Part shown: positions 33,281-42,079 of the stretch, piece by piece
Position numbering within the stretch: position 1 is the stretch's first letter
Layout: every line of letters begins with the position of its first letter
From: JAWLBM01 sp041687675
GTDB taxonomy: Bacteria > Pseudomonadota > Alphaproteobacteria > Rhizobiales > Pleomorphomonadaceae
Assembly (NCBI GenBank): GCA_041687675.1
Contig: JAWLBM010000035.1
Coordinates: forward strand, 1-47,453
Direction of reading: 5' to 3'
Length of the DNA stretch: 47,453 nt
The notes under the pieces: generated by a model
Told to the model about the DNA's origin: nothing
The model's input: the letters and a program-made list of their open reading frames with translations, nothing else
Databases searched by the model: none
Program-made: the position numbers and the translations under genes

Positions 33281-33936
33281 TGGACGGGATCCACGACCTC
33301 GGGGGCATGCAGGGGTTCGGCCCCGTTCCGGTCGAGGCCGGGGACGCGCCTTTCGCCTTCGAGTGGGAACGCCGCATGTGGGGAATCGCGCGCTCCGGCG
33401 TCGCCCGCGGAATCACCATCGACTGGTTCCGCTACGGCCTCGAGCTGATGGTGCCGAAGGACTACCTGTCCTTCCGCTATTTCGAGAAGTGGTGCGCCAA
33501 CTATCTGATGTTGCTGGTGGACAACGGCGAACTCGCGATGGACGAGGTGGTCGCGGGCCGGGCTGGCAGCCGCGGGGATCCGGCGCCGCCCCTCGGCGTC
33601 GACGCCGTACTCGAGCGAAACCGGGCCGGCTGCGTCTCCTTCGCGGTCGCCTGCGGGACAGCGCCGGGCTTCCGGCCGGGGGACCGGGTCGGCACCGTCG
33701 CGCACGGCCATGCCGGCCACATCCGGCTGCCACGCTACGCGAGGGGCCGGACCGGGACCGTCGCCGCCCACCACGGTGCGCACGCCGTGCCCGACGAGGG
33801 GGCGGTGGGCCGGACGGTGGGCGAGCATCTCTATACCGTCGCCTTCTCCGCGACGGACCTGTGGGGCGACGGCGCCAACCCGCGTGACGACGTCACGCTC
33901 GACCTGTGGGAGCGATACCTTGTTCCATCCGGATGA
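33280..33936 (+). CDS. nthB: Nitrile hydratase beta subunit
   Basis: This 218-aa subunit starts with the family sequence MDGIHDLGGMQGFGPV and has FEWERRMWGIA, then a C-terminal SH3-like domain with FRPGDRV and LPRYARGRTGTV, ending TVAFSATDLWGDGA, which completes the active site with NthA. Translationally coupled to nthA and overlapping the accessory gene by 17 nt. Confidence 0.94.
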   Translation: MDGIHDLGGMQGFGPVPVEAGDAPFAFEWERRMWGIARSGVARGITIDWFRYGLELMVPKDYLSFRYFEKWCANYLMLLVDNGELAMDEVVAGRAGSRGDPAPPLGVDAVLERNRAGCVSFAVACGTAPGFRPGDRVGTVAHGHAGHIRLPRYARGRTGTVAAHHGAHAVPDEGAVGRTVGEHLYTVAFSATDLWGDGANPRDDVTLDLWERYLVPSG

Positions 33937-34246
33937 CCCGCTCTCCCCGCGCGACCTGGTGTTCGACGAGCCGTGGCACGCCGAGGTGCTGTCGATCGCC
34001 GACGGTCTCGTCAGGGAGGGCCGCGTCACGCCGGGGCAATGGGCGGCCGCCCTGGGCGCGGCGCTGCGCCGGGCGGAGGCCGCGGGCCGGCCGGACACGG
34101 CGGACACCTATTACATGGCGGCGCTGGAGGCGCTGGAGGCTCTGCTGGCGGGCGTCGGCGTGCCCGCGTCCGAGCAGGCCGCGCGAAAGTCGGCCTGGGA
34201 GGAGGCCTATCGCCGCACGCCCCACGGCCAGCCGGTGCGGCTCTAG
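33920..34246 (+). CDS. Nitrile hydratase accessory (activator) protein, TTG start
   Basis: This 108-aa protein resembles the beta-subunit N-terminal fold and the small cobalt-enzyme activators (P14K/NhlE type): VFDEPWHAEVLSIADGLVREGRVTPGQW, then a helical C-terminus with TYYMAALEALEALL. Such proteins carry the alpha subunit and help cobalt loading. TTG 33920 is chosen because GGGAG sits 7 nt upstream and earlier frame sequence is the overlapping nthB gene. No amidase follows in the window. Confidence 0.87.
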   Translation: MFHPDDPLSPRDLVFDEPWHAEVLSIADGLVREGRVTPGQWAAALGAALRRAEAAGRPDTADTYYMAALEALEALLAGVGVPASEQAARKSAWEEAYRRTPHGQPVRL

Positions 34247-34257
34247 CGGTGCGTCAT

Positions 34258-34280
34258 CCGGGTCCCCGTCGGTGACCCGG
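34258..34280 (+). terminator. Hairpin after the nitrile hydratase operon
   Basis: CCGGGTC (34258-34264) pairs with GACCCGG (34274-34280) 12 nt past the accessory gene stop. No T-tract follows, so it is a weak terminator call. Confidence 0.35.
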
Positions 34281-34399
34281 GCGAGCCCCGGAGTGGTTGG
34301 GGAGGTGGCGGGGGACGCCGCCGACAGGCTCCGGCCCGGGTTGGCGGGCGCAGGGCGATCGTCCGCCTGCGCCTGCCGGAGTCGCCGCGAGAGTGGCGG

Positions 34400-34735
34400 C
34401 TATCGCGCGTTGGTCGCCTTGTAGGCCGATGCGACCTTTCCGGCCGCCGCCTGCAACGAGGTGAACTCGTCGGAGGAGAACGCCAGCGAGGTCTGCAGGT
34501 TGGCCGCCCCGCCGGAAGCGCCAGCCGCCATCACCGCCGCCAAGGTGGACGCCGCGTCGCGGCCCTCGGCGACGATGTGGAAGTCGAAGGCCCCCGTCGT
34601 CGCATAATAGGAGATCATCCGCCCGCCCGAGGCCTCGATCAGGCCGCGGACCGCCGCGCCCCTGTCGCTCGGGTTCGCCATCATGCCGCGAAGGCCCTCC
34701 GCGGTGTAGTTCCCGGTGATGATGAAAGTCGGCAT
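34400..34735 (-). CDS. GYD domain protein
   Basis: This 111-aa protein matches the GYD family (ferredoxin-like alpha/beta): MPTFIITGNYTAEGLRGMM, RGLIEASGGRMISYYATTGAFDFHIVAE, then a helical end TSLQAAAGKVASAYK. Members are cytoplasmic and of unknown function. ATG 34735 has GGGGGGAG upstream. Confidence 0.87.
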   Translation of the reverse strand: MPTFIITGNYTAEGLRGMMANPSDRGAAVRGLIEASGGRMISYYATTGAFDFHIVAEGRDAASTLAAVMAAGASGGAANLQTSLAFSSDEFTSLQAAAGKVASAYKATNAR

Positions 34736-35037
34736 GGTGTTCTCCCCCCTTGGGAAAGCCCGGCGAGCGGCAGACCGGATGATCCGCCCGCTCGACGGAC
34801 CGGCAACGTTAACATGAGAAAGTAACAGGGGTCGACCAGCGCGGCCGTTGGGCGTAAGGCATCGGGCGAGGAGGCCGACGGTCGCTTGCCTGGAGGCGGA
34901 ATCCGGCCGGACGGTGCGGCACCTCGGTTTGCGTCGCCTGCATGCGCCGGTTGTCTAGACCTTTCAACAATCCCTTAACGCGACCTCAACCCGGGCCGAT
35001 GCACACTGGGCAATAGTCTCCGACAGGAGGTCTGCCC
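34736..35037. other. Intergenic region, divergent promoters
   Basis: No gene is seen. The part before 35038 is less GC-rich (CTTTCAACAATCCCTTAACG at about 34961) and ends with the strong AGGAGG site of the 54-aa gene, so it probably holds that gene's promoter. Confidence 0.35.
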
Positions 35038-35202
35038 ATGCGTATCGTGCGGTTCCTCGCCGTGATCGTGATCGCGGCCGGCATTGACGTGGGGCTACTC
35101 GACGGCGCCGTCACCTCGTCGCTCGTCAACAAGTCCGTAACGGCCGTCCGCGGCTTCGGCTACGAGATCGCGTCCTTCGTCCAGGACCTGACGATGATCT
35201 GA
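35038..35202 (+). CDS. Small protein, 54 aa, exported or membrane
   Basis: ATG 35038 has a near-perfect AGGAGG 7 nt upstream. The product begins MRIVRFLAVIVIAAGIDVG, a short positively charged then hydrophobic segment, followed by an amphipathic remainder ending ASFVQDLTMI. It could be a single-pass membrane peptide or small periplasmic protein. A strong terminator lies 22 nt downstream. No family recognised. Confidence 0.65.
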   Translation: MRIVRFLAVIVIAAGIDVGLLDGAVTSSLVNKSVTAVRGFGYEIASFVQDLTMI

Positions 35203-35224
35203 CCGCCCCGCGCGGTGAAACGCC

Positions 35225-35257
35225 GGACGGGCCGCCCCCCGGGGGGACGGCCCGTCC
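35225..35257 (+). terminator. Strong GC-rich hairpin terminator
   Basis: GGACGGGCCG (35225-35234) and CGGCCCGTCC (35248-35257) enclose CCCCCC/GGGGGG with a single A bulge, a stem of up to 16 bp. It follows the 54-aa gene. Only a T-poor tail (TGTGCTTGTG) follows. Confidence 0.7.
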
Positions 35258-35407
35258 TGTGCTTGTGAAAAACGAATAAAATATCAGAGTCTTCCAACGC
35301 CGGGATCATAGCCCGGCCGTTGATGGATGTCCCATAACGATACATGACGCGCCGTAACAATCCGTGAGGCCGGTGGGCACGAGGCGGGATACCAGGCCGG
35401 CGGACCT

Positions 35408-36331
35408 CTACTGCGGCGCCGCCGGAATGCGGTTGCCGCCGATCGCCTCCGACCAGTACGCGTCGACCGCGGCGAGGGAGCCCGTTTCCTCCACATCGTC
35501 GAGGAGGGGCGCCTCGTCCATGACGGCCTCCGGCACCGGCAGCACGAACATGTTGAGGGTCGGCGTCGTGCGCAGCGCCGCGAAGGGCACGGCAACGGTG
35601 TCCTCGCCGAGGCCCCAGAAGCCGTCGCGCTCGATCAGGGCATAGAGGATCCGGCCGCTGCCGGGGTCGAACACCAGGTCCTCGATCTCGCCAAGCTCGT
35701 CGTCCTTGCTGTTGCGCACGTCGGCGCCGACGATCTCGCCGGTGCTCACCGTTCCGGCGATCTGGTCCATCGGGTAGGAGCCGCGCAACTGCTCCTCGCG
35801 CCAGGCGGAGATCGCCGCCGGATCGAAGTCGCCGCCGAACTCGCCGGTGAAGCGGCCGTAGAGGTCCGTCGCCGCCCCGGCCACGGTCAGGCAGGCCTCC
35901 TCCGCCCCCTGGCGGGCGAGGACATGCGCGGCGTTGAACAGCGCGCGGAGTTCCCGGCGCGGCGCTTCGGCCCAGGCGCGCTCGCCCCAGGGGCCGGCTG
36001 CCTCGCCGATGGCCACCGGCTCGCCGGCCGGATCGCGGCCGGGAGCGCCGGTCTCCGGATCGGCCGCGACCGTGTCGTCGGCCTCGACCACCTGGTCCAG
36101 CGTCGGCGCCATGCCGCCGTTCGCCAGGGAGCCGTCGCGCCGGTTCCAGCCGGTCAGCCACAGGCCGTCCTCGCGCATGCGGGCGGAGAGATCCTGCAGG
36201 ACCTCGAGGCAGGAGCCCGCGGCGCCCGCCGGGCGCTGCACCTCCATCGGCGTGTCGTTCTGGGCGAAGGCGAGGGCCGTCGTCGAGACGAGGGCCGAGG
36301 CGGCGAGCGCCGCGGTTGCAAGGCGGTCCAT
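35408..36331 (-). CDS. Exported PRC-barrel domain protein
   Basis: This 307-aa protein has a signal peptide ending ALAFA (residue ~23), a mainly acidic helical middle (about 40-170), and a C-terminal PRC-barrel (about 195-265: STGEIVGADVRNSKDDELGEIED, ILYALIERDGFWGLGEDTVAVPF). PRC-barrels with a signal peptide are common in alphaproteobacteria and may take part in stress response or RNA/photosynthetic functions; role here unknown. Confidence 0.85.
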   Translation of the reverse strand: MDRLATAALAASALVSTTALAFAQNDTPMEVQRPAGAAGSCLEVLQDLSARMREDGLWLTGWNRRDGSLANGGMAPTLDQVVEADDTVAADPETGAPGRDPAGEPVAIGEAAGPWGERAWAEAPRRELRALFNAAHVLARQGAEEACLTVAGAATDLYGRFTGEFGGDFDPAAISAWREEQLRGSYPMDQIAGTVSTGEIVGADVRNSKDDELGEIEDLVFDPGSGRILYALIERDGFWGLGEDTVAVPFAALRTTPTLNMFVLPVPEAVMDEAPLLDDVEETGSLAAVDAYWSEAIGGNRIPAAPQ

Positions 36332-36502
36332 GACATGTCTCCCCGGATGGCGAGGTGAATCCGGCGCACCCCGCCGGGGTGCGCCCGCTAGATGAGGAAG
36401 CGCCCGGAGGGGGGAGATGTTCCATGGCGGCGCGCCAGGGTCGCTTGCCCCGACGCCGATTCGCCGCCATCAAGGGACCAGCATGCACCCGGAGTGAGTT
36501 CG

Positions 36503-37627
36503 ATGATCGAGTTCGGCCCGGGCCCCTGCCTGGACCAGGAGGCGAGGCGGATGGAGCCGGACCGGGTCTGGTGCCGCTGGGCCGTGGACCGGATCGCCGC
36601 CGACGTCCGACGCACTTCCGACACCCATCTCGTCGCGCTCGACCTGCCGGCGCTGCCGGGCATCCACGTCTATCTCAAGGACGAAAGCACGCACCCGACC
36701 GGCAGCCTGAAGCACCGGCTGGCGCGCTCGCTGTTCCTGTTCGCCATCGTCAACGGCTGGATCCGCCAGGGCACCCCGGTGATCGAGGCGTCCTCGGGGT
36801 CCACCGCCGTGTCGGAGGCGTACTTCGCGCGGCTGCTCGGCCTGCCCTTCGTCGCGGTGATCCCGCGCGGCACCTCGCCGGAGAAGATCGCGGCGATCGC
36901 CCACCACGGCGGGCGGACCCACGCGGTGGACGACCCGCGCGACCTGGTGTCGGAGGCCGCCCGCCTCGCCGCCGAGACCGGCGGCCACTTCATGGACCAG
37001 TTCACCTATGCCGAGCGCGCCACCGACTGGCGCGGCAACAACAACATCGCCGAGTCGATCTTCCACCAGATGGCCCGCGAGCCGCACCCGGTGCCGCGCT
37101 GGGTGGTGATGAGCGCCGGCACCGGCGGCACGTCGGCCACCATCGGCCGCTACGTGCGCTACCTCGGCCTGCCGACGCGACTCTGCGTTGTGGACGTCGA
37201 GCGCTCCGTCTTCTTCGACGCCTGGCGCACCGGCGACCGCGCGCTCACCATCCCGCAGGGCTCGCGGATCGAGGGCATCGGCCGGCCGCGCTGCGAGCCC
37301 TCCTTCGTGCCCTCGGTGGTCGACCGGATGGAGCGGGTGCCGGACGTGGTCTCGCTCGCCACCATGCGGGTGCTGGCGAGGCGGCTCGGCCGGCGGCCCG
37401 GCGGTTCGACCGGCACCAACCTCTACGGCCTGCTGAGGATCGCGGCGGAGATGCGCAACGCCGGGGAGGGGGGCTCCCTGGTGACGCTCGTCTGCGACGC
37501 CGGCGAGCGCTACGCGGGCACCTACTACGACGACGACTGGGTGGCGGCGCAGGGATTCGACCTCCGGCCGCACATGGAGCGGGTGGACCGCTTCCTCGAC
37601 GGCGGCGACTGGATCGAGGCGGAGTGA
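36503..37627 (+). CDS. PLP-dependent Cds1-like L-cysteine desulfhydrase
   Basis: This 374-aa fold-type II PLP enzyme has the lysine that binds PLP (K70 in ESTHPTGSLKHRLA), the substrate loop EASSGSTAVSEAYFARLLG, NNNIAESIF, and the phosphate-binding MSAGTGGTSATIG. The THPTGSLKHRLARSLF pattern fits Cds1-type desulfhydrases (cysteine to H2S, pyruvate and ammonia) better than CysK. ATG 36503 has GGAGTGAG upstream; ATG 36551 is possible. It is 19 nt from the GST gene, likely an operon. Confidence 0.85.
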   Translation: MIEFGPGPCLDQEARRMEPDRVWCRWAVDRIAADVRRTSDTHLVALDLPALPGIHVYLKDESTHPTGSLKHRLARSLFLFAIVNGWIRQGTPVIEASSGSTAVSEAYFARLLGLPFVAVIPRGTSPEKIAAIAHHGGRTHAVDDPRDLVSEAARLAAETGGHFMDQFTYAERATDWRGNNNIAESIFHQMAREPHPVPRWVVMSAGTGGTSATIGRYVRYLGLPTRLCVVDVERSVFFDAWRTGDRALTIPQGSRIEGIGRPRCEPSFVPSVVDRMERVPDVVSLATMRVLARRLGRRPGGSTGTNLYGLLRIAAEMRNAGEGGSLVTLVCDAGERYAGTYYDDDWVAAQGFDLRPHMERVDRFLDGGDWIEAE

Positions 37628-37646
37628 CGCGGGGAGGGACGGCGGG

Positions 37647-38333
37647 ATGACGCTACGACTCTATGACCTCTGCGGCGCCGGGGACCTGCGCTTCAGCCCC
37701 TATTGCTTCCGCGCCAAGATGGCGCTGGCGATCAAGGGCCTGGCCTACGAGACCATCCCGGTGCCGTTCACCGGGATCGCCGAGATCGGCCGGGGTTCCT
37801 TCCGCACGGTGCCGGTGCTGGTCGACGGCGAACGGCGCGTCGGCGACAGCTTCGCCATCGCCGAGCACCTCGAGGCGACGCGGCCAGCACCGCCGCTGTT
37901 CGCCGGCGGCGGAGCGGGCAGGGCGGCGACCCGATTCGTCGAGGGACTGATGAACGGCCTCGTCCAGCCGGTGATCTCCCCGCTGATGGGGGCGGACATC
38001 CACGCCCGGCTGCAGGAGGCGGACAAGGCCTACTTCCGCCAGTCCCGCGAGTATCGCTTCGGCAGGTCCCTCGAGGCGGCGCAGGCGGAGCGGGAGGCGA
38101 GGCTTCCCGAACTCCGCCGCCTGCTGCTGCCGCTCCGGCACGCCCTGCGCGATCGCCCGTTCCTCGGCGGCGACCGGCCGCTGTTCGTGGACGCGGTGCC
38201 CTTCGGCACCATCGCTTGGACCGCCGCGGTCGGCACCTTCGACCTTCTCGGCGGCGACGAGGTCCTCGCTCCATGGTTCGAGCGCTGCCGGGCGGTTACC
38301 GGGCTGGCCTTCCCGGCTCCGCCGCCCGGGTGA
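37647..38333 (+). CDS. Glutathione S-transferase family protein
   Basis: This 228-aa protein has an N-terminal thioredoxin-fold domain with SPYCFRAKMALAIKGLAYE, the pattern SPY/F-C-R-K seen in beta-etherase-like (LigE/LigF) GSTs, a FRTVPVLVDGERRVGDSFAIAEHLE glutathione site, and a helical C-domain. Substrate unknown. It follows the Cds1-like gene by 19 nt, so a link to thiol metabolism is possible. Confidence 0.85.
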   Translation: MTLRLYDLCGAGDLRFSPYCFRAKMALAIKGLAYETIPVPFTGIAEIGRGSFRTVPVLVDGERRVGDSFAIAEHLEATRPAPPLFAGGGAGRAATRFVEGLMNGLVQPVISPLMGADIHARLQEADKAYFRQSREYRFGRSLEAAQAEREARLPELRRLLLPLRHALRDRPFLGGDRPLFVDAVPFGTIAWTAAVGTFDLLGGDEVLAPWFERCRAVTGLAFPAPPPG

Positions 38334-38409
38334 AGGCGTTGACGGCCGCCTTGTCCCCGCTCCGCCCGGGCGGGGCTAGCATCGTCGCCTCTCGCTTAAG
38401 GAGGCGTCC

Positions 38410-38901
38410 ATGGCGGTGCACGAACGCGGGCTTGCTGTCATCCGGCATTTCGAGGGTTTGAGGCTCACGGCCTACCGCGACCCGGTCGGGCTTCTGACCA
38501 TCGGCTACGGCCACACGGGGCCGGCGGCGGCGCCCGGGCGTCGGATCACCCGCGCCGAGGCCGAGCGGCTGCTGGCCGCGGATCTCGCCGATGCCGAGGC
38601 GGCGGTGGACGCGCTGGTCCGGGCGCCGGTTCCGGCCGAGCGCCGGGCGGCGCTGGTCTCCCTCGCCTTCAACATCGGCCGGGAGAACCTCGCGCGGTCG
38701 ACGCTTCTGAGGAAGCTCAACGCCGGTGACGTCGCCGGGGCGGCGGAGGAGTTCGGCCGCTGGGTGCACGGCACCCTGCGGGGCCGGAAGGTCGTGCTGC
38801 CCGGCCTGGTGCGGCGGCGGGCGGCGGAGCGGGCGCTGTTCCTCGGGGAACCCACCGGCGTGCCGGGAGACCCCGGCCCGTCGAAATCCTGCGCCGCCTG
38901 A
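38410..38901 (+). CDS. GH24 phage-type lysozyme
   Basis: This 163-aa muramidase has the E-D-T triad in RHFEGLRLTAYRDPVGLLTIGYGHTG, and later LVSLAFNIGRENLARSTLLRKLN and GRWVHGTLRGRKVVLPGLVRRRAAE. No signal peptide or holin is present. AAGGAGG precedes ATG 38410. No other phage genes surround it, so it is a domesticated or isolated copy. Confidence 0.92.
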   Translation: MAVHERGLAVIRHFEGLRLTAYRDPVGLLTIGYGHTGPAAAPGRRITRAEAERLLAADLADAEAAVDALVRAPVPAERRAALVSLAFNIGRENLARSTLLRKLNAGDVAGAAEEFGRWVHGTLRGRKVVLPGLVRRRAAERALFLGEPTGVPGDPGPSKSCAA

Positions 38902-38914
38902 GCCGCGGCGGTGG

Positions 38915-39991
38915 TCAGCCCGCCCGGCGGCGGCAATTCCAGCGCCACTGGCGGCGCTTGCCGGTGTCGATGTGGATGGAGCGGGTGTGGCAGTAGAGGC
39001 CGATGCCGCCCCGGTCCGGCTGGGCGAAGAAGAAGCGCGCGAGGTCGTCGCGCGCGACGCCGGGCATGAAGAGGTCCAGCGCGTTGCAGTAGAGGTGCTG
39101 CGAATGGACGGCGCCGCGGACGCGGCGGTTGTGCCCGGGCGAGCGATAGCCGGAGGTCACCACCACCTTCTTGCCGAAATGCGACTCGGCCCGGCGGACG
39201 AGGTTGAGAAGGTCCGGCTTGACGCAGCCGACGTTGATCGCCGAATGCGCGAGCAGCAGGCCGTTGGCGGCCTGGACGGTCTTGCGCGGAATCCCCGGCA
39301 CCGCGCGGGCGAAGGGATGGTCGCTGCCGCCGAAGAGGTCGCCCGGGTCGCCGTCCGGCGTGCGCGAGACGAGCACCAGCCCACCCTGCCAGTTGACGCC
39401 GGGAAGGTCGGCGATCAGCGGCTCCGCCGCCTCCGGGCGCGACGTGTAGACATTGACGAAATCGTGCTTGAGGCCGTCGTCGAGGGGCTCCTCCGGCACG
39501 GCGATGACGTCGGGATCGGCCTCCACCTCGCCGGCGATCTCGGCTTCGCTCAGTTCGTCCTCGGGCAGGTCCTCGAAGGCCTCGGCGGCGGCGTCCTCCC
39601 CGGGCGAAGGATCCGGCGTGCGGAAGAAGGCGAGCAGGCCGCGCGGCGCACCCGTCGCCCCGGCGAGCGCGGGCCGGTCCGTATCGACCCCGGCGGCGAC
39701 GCCGTCCTTGCCGGCCTCCTCGCCCGCGGCGACGTCGGCAGTCCCGGGCTCCTCGACCGATGCGACATCTGTAGTCCCGGCGTCCTCGCCCGAGGGCGTC
39801 TCGTCCGTTGCAGCCGCAGTCTCTTCCGCCGACTCGCCGTCCCCGGGCGCCTCGGCCGTTGTCTCCCCGGCGTCCGCCGATTCGCTCGACGCCGGCGTCC
39901 TGGCCGCGAAGTCGGAGGCATCGTAGACGGCGCCGGAGCAGGAGGCGGCCGCGGAGGCCAGGAGGAGCGCAGCGATCAGTCGTAGGGTCAT
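38915..39991 (-). CDS. M15-family (DUF882-like) peptidoglycan peptidase, exported
   Basis: This 358-aa protein has a signal peptide or lipobox-like start (ASAAASC), a long low-complexity linker rich in Glu, Ala, Thr and Asp (about 30-150), and a C-terminal zinc peptidase domain: VVTSGYRSPGHNRR, VHSQHLYCNALDLFMPG with metal ligands, and SIHIDTG near the end. It probably trims peptidoglycan in the periplasm. ATG 39991 is chosen because it starts the signal peptide; 40042 adds a non-typical N-terminus. Confidence 0.85.
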   Translation of the reverse strand: MTLRLIAALLLASAAASCSGAVYDASDFAARTPASSESADAGETTAEAPGDGESAEETAAATDETPSGEDAGTTDVASVEEPGTADVAAGEEAGKDGVAAGVDTDRPALAGATGAPRGLLAFFRTPDPSPGEDAAAEAFEDLPEDELSEAEIAGEVEADPDVIAVPEEPLDDGLKHDFVNVYTSRPEAAEPLIADLPGVNWQGGLVLVSRTPDGDPGDLFGGSDHPFARAVPGIPRKTVQAANGLLLAHSAINVGCVKPDLLNLVRRAESHFGKKVVVTSGYRSPGHNRRVRGAVHSQHLYCNALDLFMPGVARDDLARFFFAQPDRGGIGLYCHTRSIHIDTGKRRQWRWNCRRRAG

Positions 39992-40187
39992 CAGGCGGCC
40001 GTTCCCCGTCTTTCGAACCTCGAGTGGCCGCCTTTCAGCCATCGGAATGCGGCAATTCGACGTCGCTCGTGCACGGCGGGCACAGGGAATACCGGACCGC
40101 CGCCCCGGGCAAGGAGAAAATGCATCGTCAGTTCAGCAAGGCTTGCCCGCCTCCGGCACGCCGGGCGCGCCGGGGGCGGGCGGCCCG

Positions 40188-40628
40188 TCACCACTTGCCG
40201 GTGTTGGGCATCGACGACCAGGGCTCGGCCGGGGCCTTGGCATCGCCCTTCTGCAGCAGCTCGATCGAGATGTTGTCCGGCGAGCGGACGAAGGCCATGC
40301 GACCGTCGCGCGGCGGGCGGTTGATGGTGATGCCGGCGTCCATCAGGCGCTGGCAGGTCTGGTAGATGTCGTCGACCTCGTAGGCCAGATGCCCGAAGTT
40401 GCGGCCCTCGCCGTAGACCTCGGGATCCCAGTTGTAGGTGAGCTCGACGAGCGGCGCGGCGTGCGCCCGGCCCGCCTCGACGTCCTCGGAGGCGGCGAGG
40501 AAGATCAGCGTGTAGCGGCCGGCCTCGCTCTCGCTGCGGCGGACTTCGACCATGCCGAGGTGCTTGCAGAAGAACTCGAGCGATGCATCGACGTCGGTGA
40601 CGCGGATCATGGTGTGAAGATAGCGCAT
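40188..40628 (-). CDS. gloA: Lactoylglutathione lyase (glyoxalase I)
   Basis: This 146-aa protein isomerises the methylglyoxal-glutathione adduct. Metal ligands are visible as H5, E62, H80 and E123 in RYLHTMIRV, LVELTYN, GHLAYEVDD and SIELLQKG. ATG 40628 with AGAGAGG upstream is the family start; the frame opens further upstream but is not conserved. Confidence 0.94.
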   Translation of the reverse strand: MRYLHTMIRVTDVDASLEFFCKHLGMVEVRRSESEAGRYTLIFLAASEDVEAGRAHAAPLVELTYNWDPEVYGEGRNFGHLAYEVDDIYQTCQRLMDAGITINRPPRDGRMAFVRSPDNISIELLQKGDAKAPAEPWSSMPNTGKW

Positions 40629-40899
40629 GGGTACCTCTCTCGTGGTCGATGGCCGCCCCGGCCGGGCGGCCGGGCCGGCCCGGCCTTTCTTAGTCCGACC
40701 TGCGCCGCTCGGCCACCCCTGTGGATGAACCCGCGTCCCGGCTGCAACAGGGGCGACCAATGTCACGAATCATGGAGACAGACGCCGCATCGGCTCTTGC
40801 GGCCCCGGTGGTCTTCGGTGGTAAGCTTGTTCGGCTGGAATCATCGCGGAATACGTGCAGATCGCTGCGCTACCCGCCAAATTCGTGGGGGGCTCGTGT

Positions 40900-41475
40900 A
40901 TGGCCAAGGGTCACCTCGACCAGGACACGGAACGTCTTGAGGAGGGTGGCGCCCTCGACATCGTAGAGGTCGCTGGTGCGATCAAGTGGTTCGACATAGC
41001 CAAGGGATTCGGGTTCATCGTCCCGGACGAGCCGGGAATGCCGGACATCCTGCTGCATGTGTCCTGCCTGCGCCGCGACGGCTACCAGACCGCATACGAG
41101 GGTGCGCGCGTCGTCTGCGAAGTGATCAACCGGTCCAAGGGGCTGCAGGCGTTCCGCGTCCTGTCCATGGACGAGAGCACCGCGGTGCACCCCTCGCAGC
41201 TGCCGCCCTCGCGCACGCACGTCCAGGTGCAGCCCACCAGCCAGCTCGAGCCGGCGGTGGTGAAGTGGTTCAACCGCATCCGCGGTTTCGGCTTCCTCAC
41301 CCGCGGAGAGGGGACGGAGGACATCTTCGTCCACATGGAGACGCTGCGCCGCTTCGGCATCGCGGAACTTCGCCCGGGGCAGACGGTTCTGGTGCGCTAT
41401 GGCGACGGCCCGAAGGGTCTGATGGCGGCCGAGATCCGGCCGCTGCAGCCCGGCGGGATCCCCTCGTCCCATTGA
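40900..41475 (+). CDS. Double cold-shock-domain protein
   Basis: This 191-aa protein has two cold-shock domains: residues ~25-90 (GAIKWFDIAKGFGFI, with LLHVS) and ~122-188 (AVVKWFNRIRGFGFLT, with DIFVHM), joined by a proline-rich linker. Both RNP1 motifs are present. It should bind RNA or single-stranded DNA. ATG 40900 follows a GGGGGG run. The ~230-bp leader before it is long, as in cspA-type genes, but I cannot show a thermosensor fold. Confidence 0.9.
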   Translation: MAKGHLDQDTERLEEGGALDIVEVAGAIKWFDIAKGFGFIVPDEPGMPDILLHVSCLRRDGYQTAYEGARVVCEVINRSKGLQAFRVLSMDESTAVHPSQLPPSRTHVQVQPTSQLEPAVVKWFNRIRGFGFLTRGEGTEDIFVHMETLRRFGIAELRPGQTVLVRYGDGPKGLMAAEIRPLQPGGIPSSH

Positions 41476-41553
41476 CGCCGGGGCCGGCGGCAGGCAGGGG
41501 GGCCACCTCCGCAGCGGGCCGGCCGCGGCCCCTCCGACCCGCAGGACCCGCCG

Positions 41554-42066
41554 ATGATCCGATCGTCCGCCTTCCTTCGCGCCGCCCTGCTGTTGCTGGC
41601 GGTCGTGCTGGCGCCGCCCGCCGTCGCGCCTTTGGCGATGTCGCCGGCCGCGGCGCAGGACATCCTGCCGCCGGGGCCCGTGTCGGAGCTGGCGGTGGAG
41701 ACCGACACCGGCGTCTACCCGTTTCTGGTCGAGGTCGCCGACGATCCGCGCGAGCGCGCGCAGGGCCTGATGTACCGCCGGGAGCTGCCGGCGGACCGGG
41801 GCATGCTGTTCGACATGGAGGCGTCCCGTCCGGCGGGCTTCTGGATGCGCGACACCTACGTGTCGCTCGACATCATCTTCATCGGCGAGGACGGGCTGGT
41901 GAAGACCATTGCCGAGCGGACCGAGCCTCTCTCGGAGGCGGTGATCCCGAGCGGCGAGCCCGTGCGCTTCGTGCTCGAACTGGTGGCGGGGACCGCGCGC
42001 AAGATCGGGCTGAAGCCGGGCGACAGGGTGCGCCACCGGGTGATCGACATGGTGGCCGGGCCCTGA
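41554..42066 (+). CDS. Exported DUF192 family protein
   Basis: This 170-aa protein has a signal peptide ending in a stretch rich in Ala (AAAQD, about residue 35) and a DUF192 domain: ERAQGLMYRRELPADRGMLFDME, FWMRDTYVSLDIIFIGEDG, and VLELVAGTARKIGLKPGDRV. Family function is unknown. It follows the cold-shock gene by 78 bp. Confidence 0.9.
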   Translation: MIRSSAFLRAALLLLAVVLAPPAVAPLAMSPAAAQDILPPGPVSELAVETDTGVYPFLVEVADDPRERAQGLMYRRELPADRGMLFDMEASRPAGFWMRDTYVSLDIIFIGEDGLVKTIAERTEPLSEAVIPSGEPVRFVLELVAGTARKIGLKPGDRVRHRVIDMVAGP

Positions 42067-42079
42067 CGGCCCCGGCCGG

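Noticed and set aside
38410..38901. Prophage suggested by the GH24 endolysin-type lysozyme
   Set aside because: No holin, spanin, structural or replication phage genes surround it; flanking genes are ordinary chromosomal ones.
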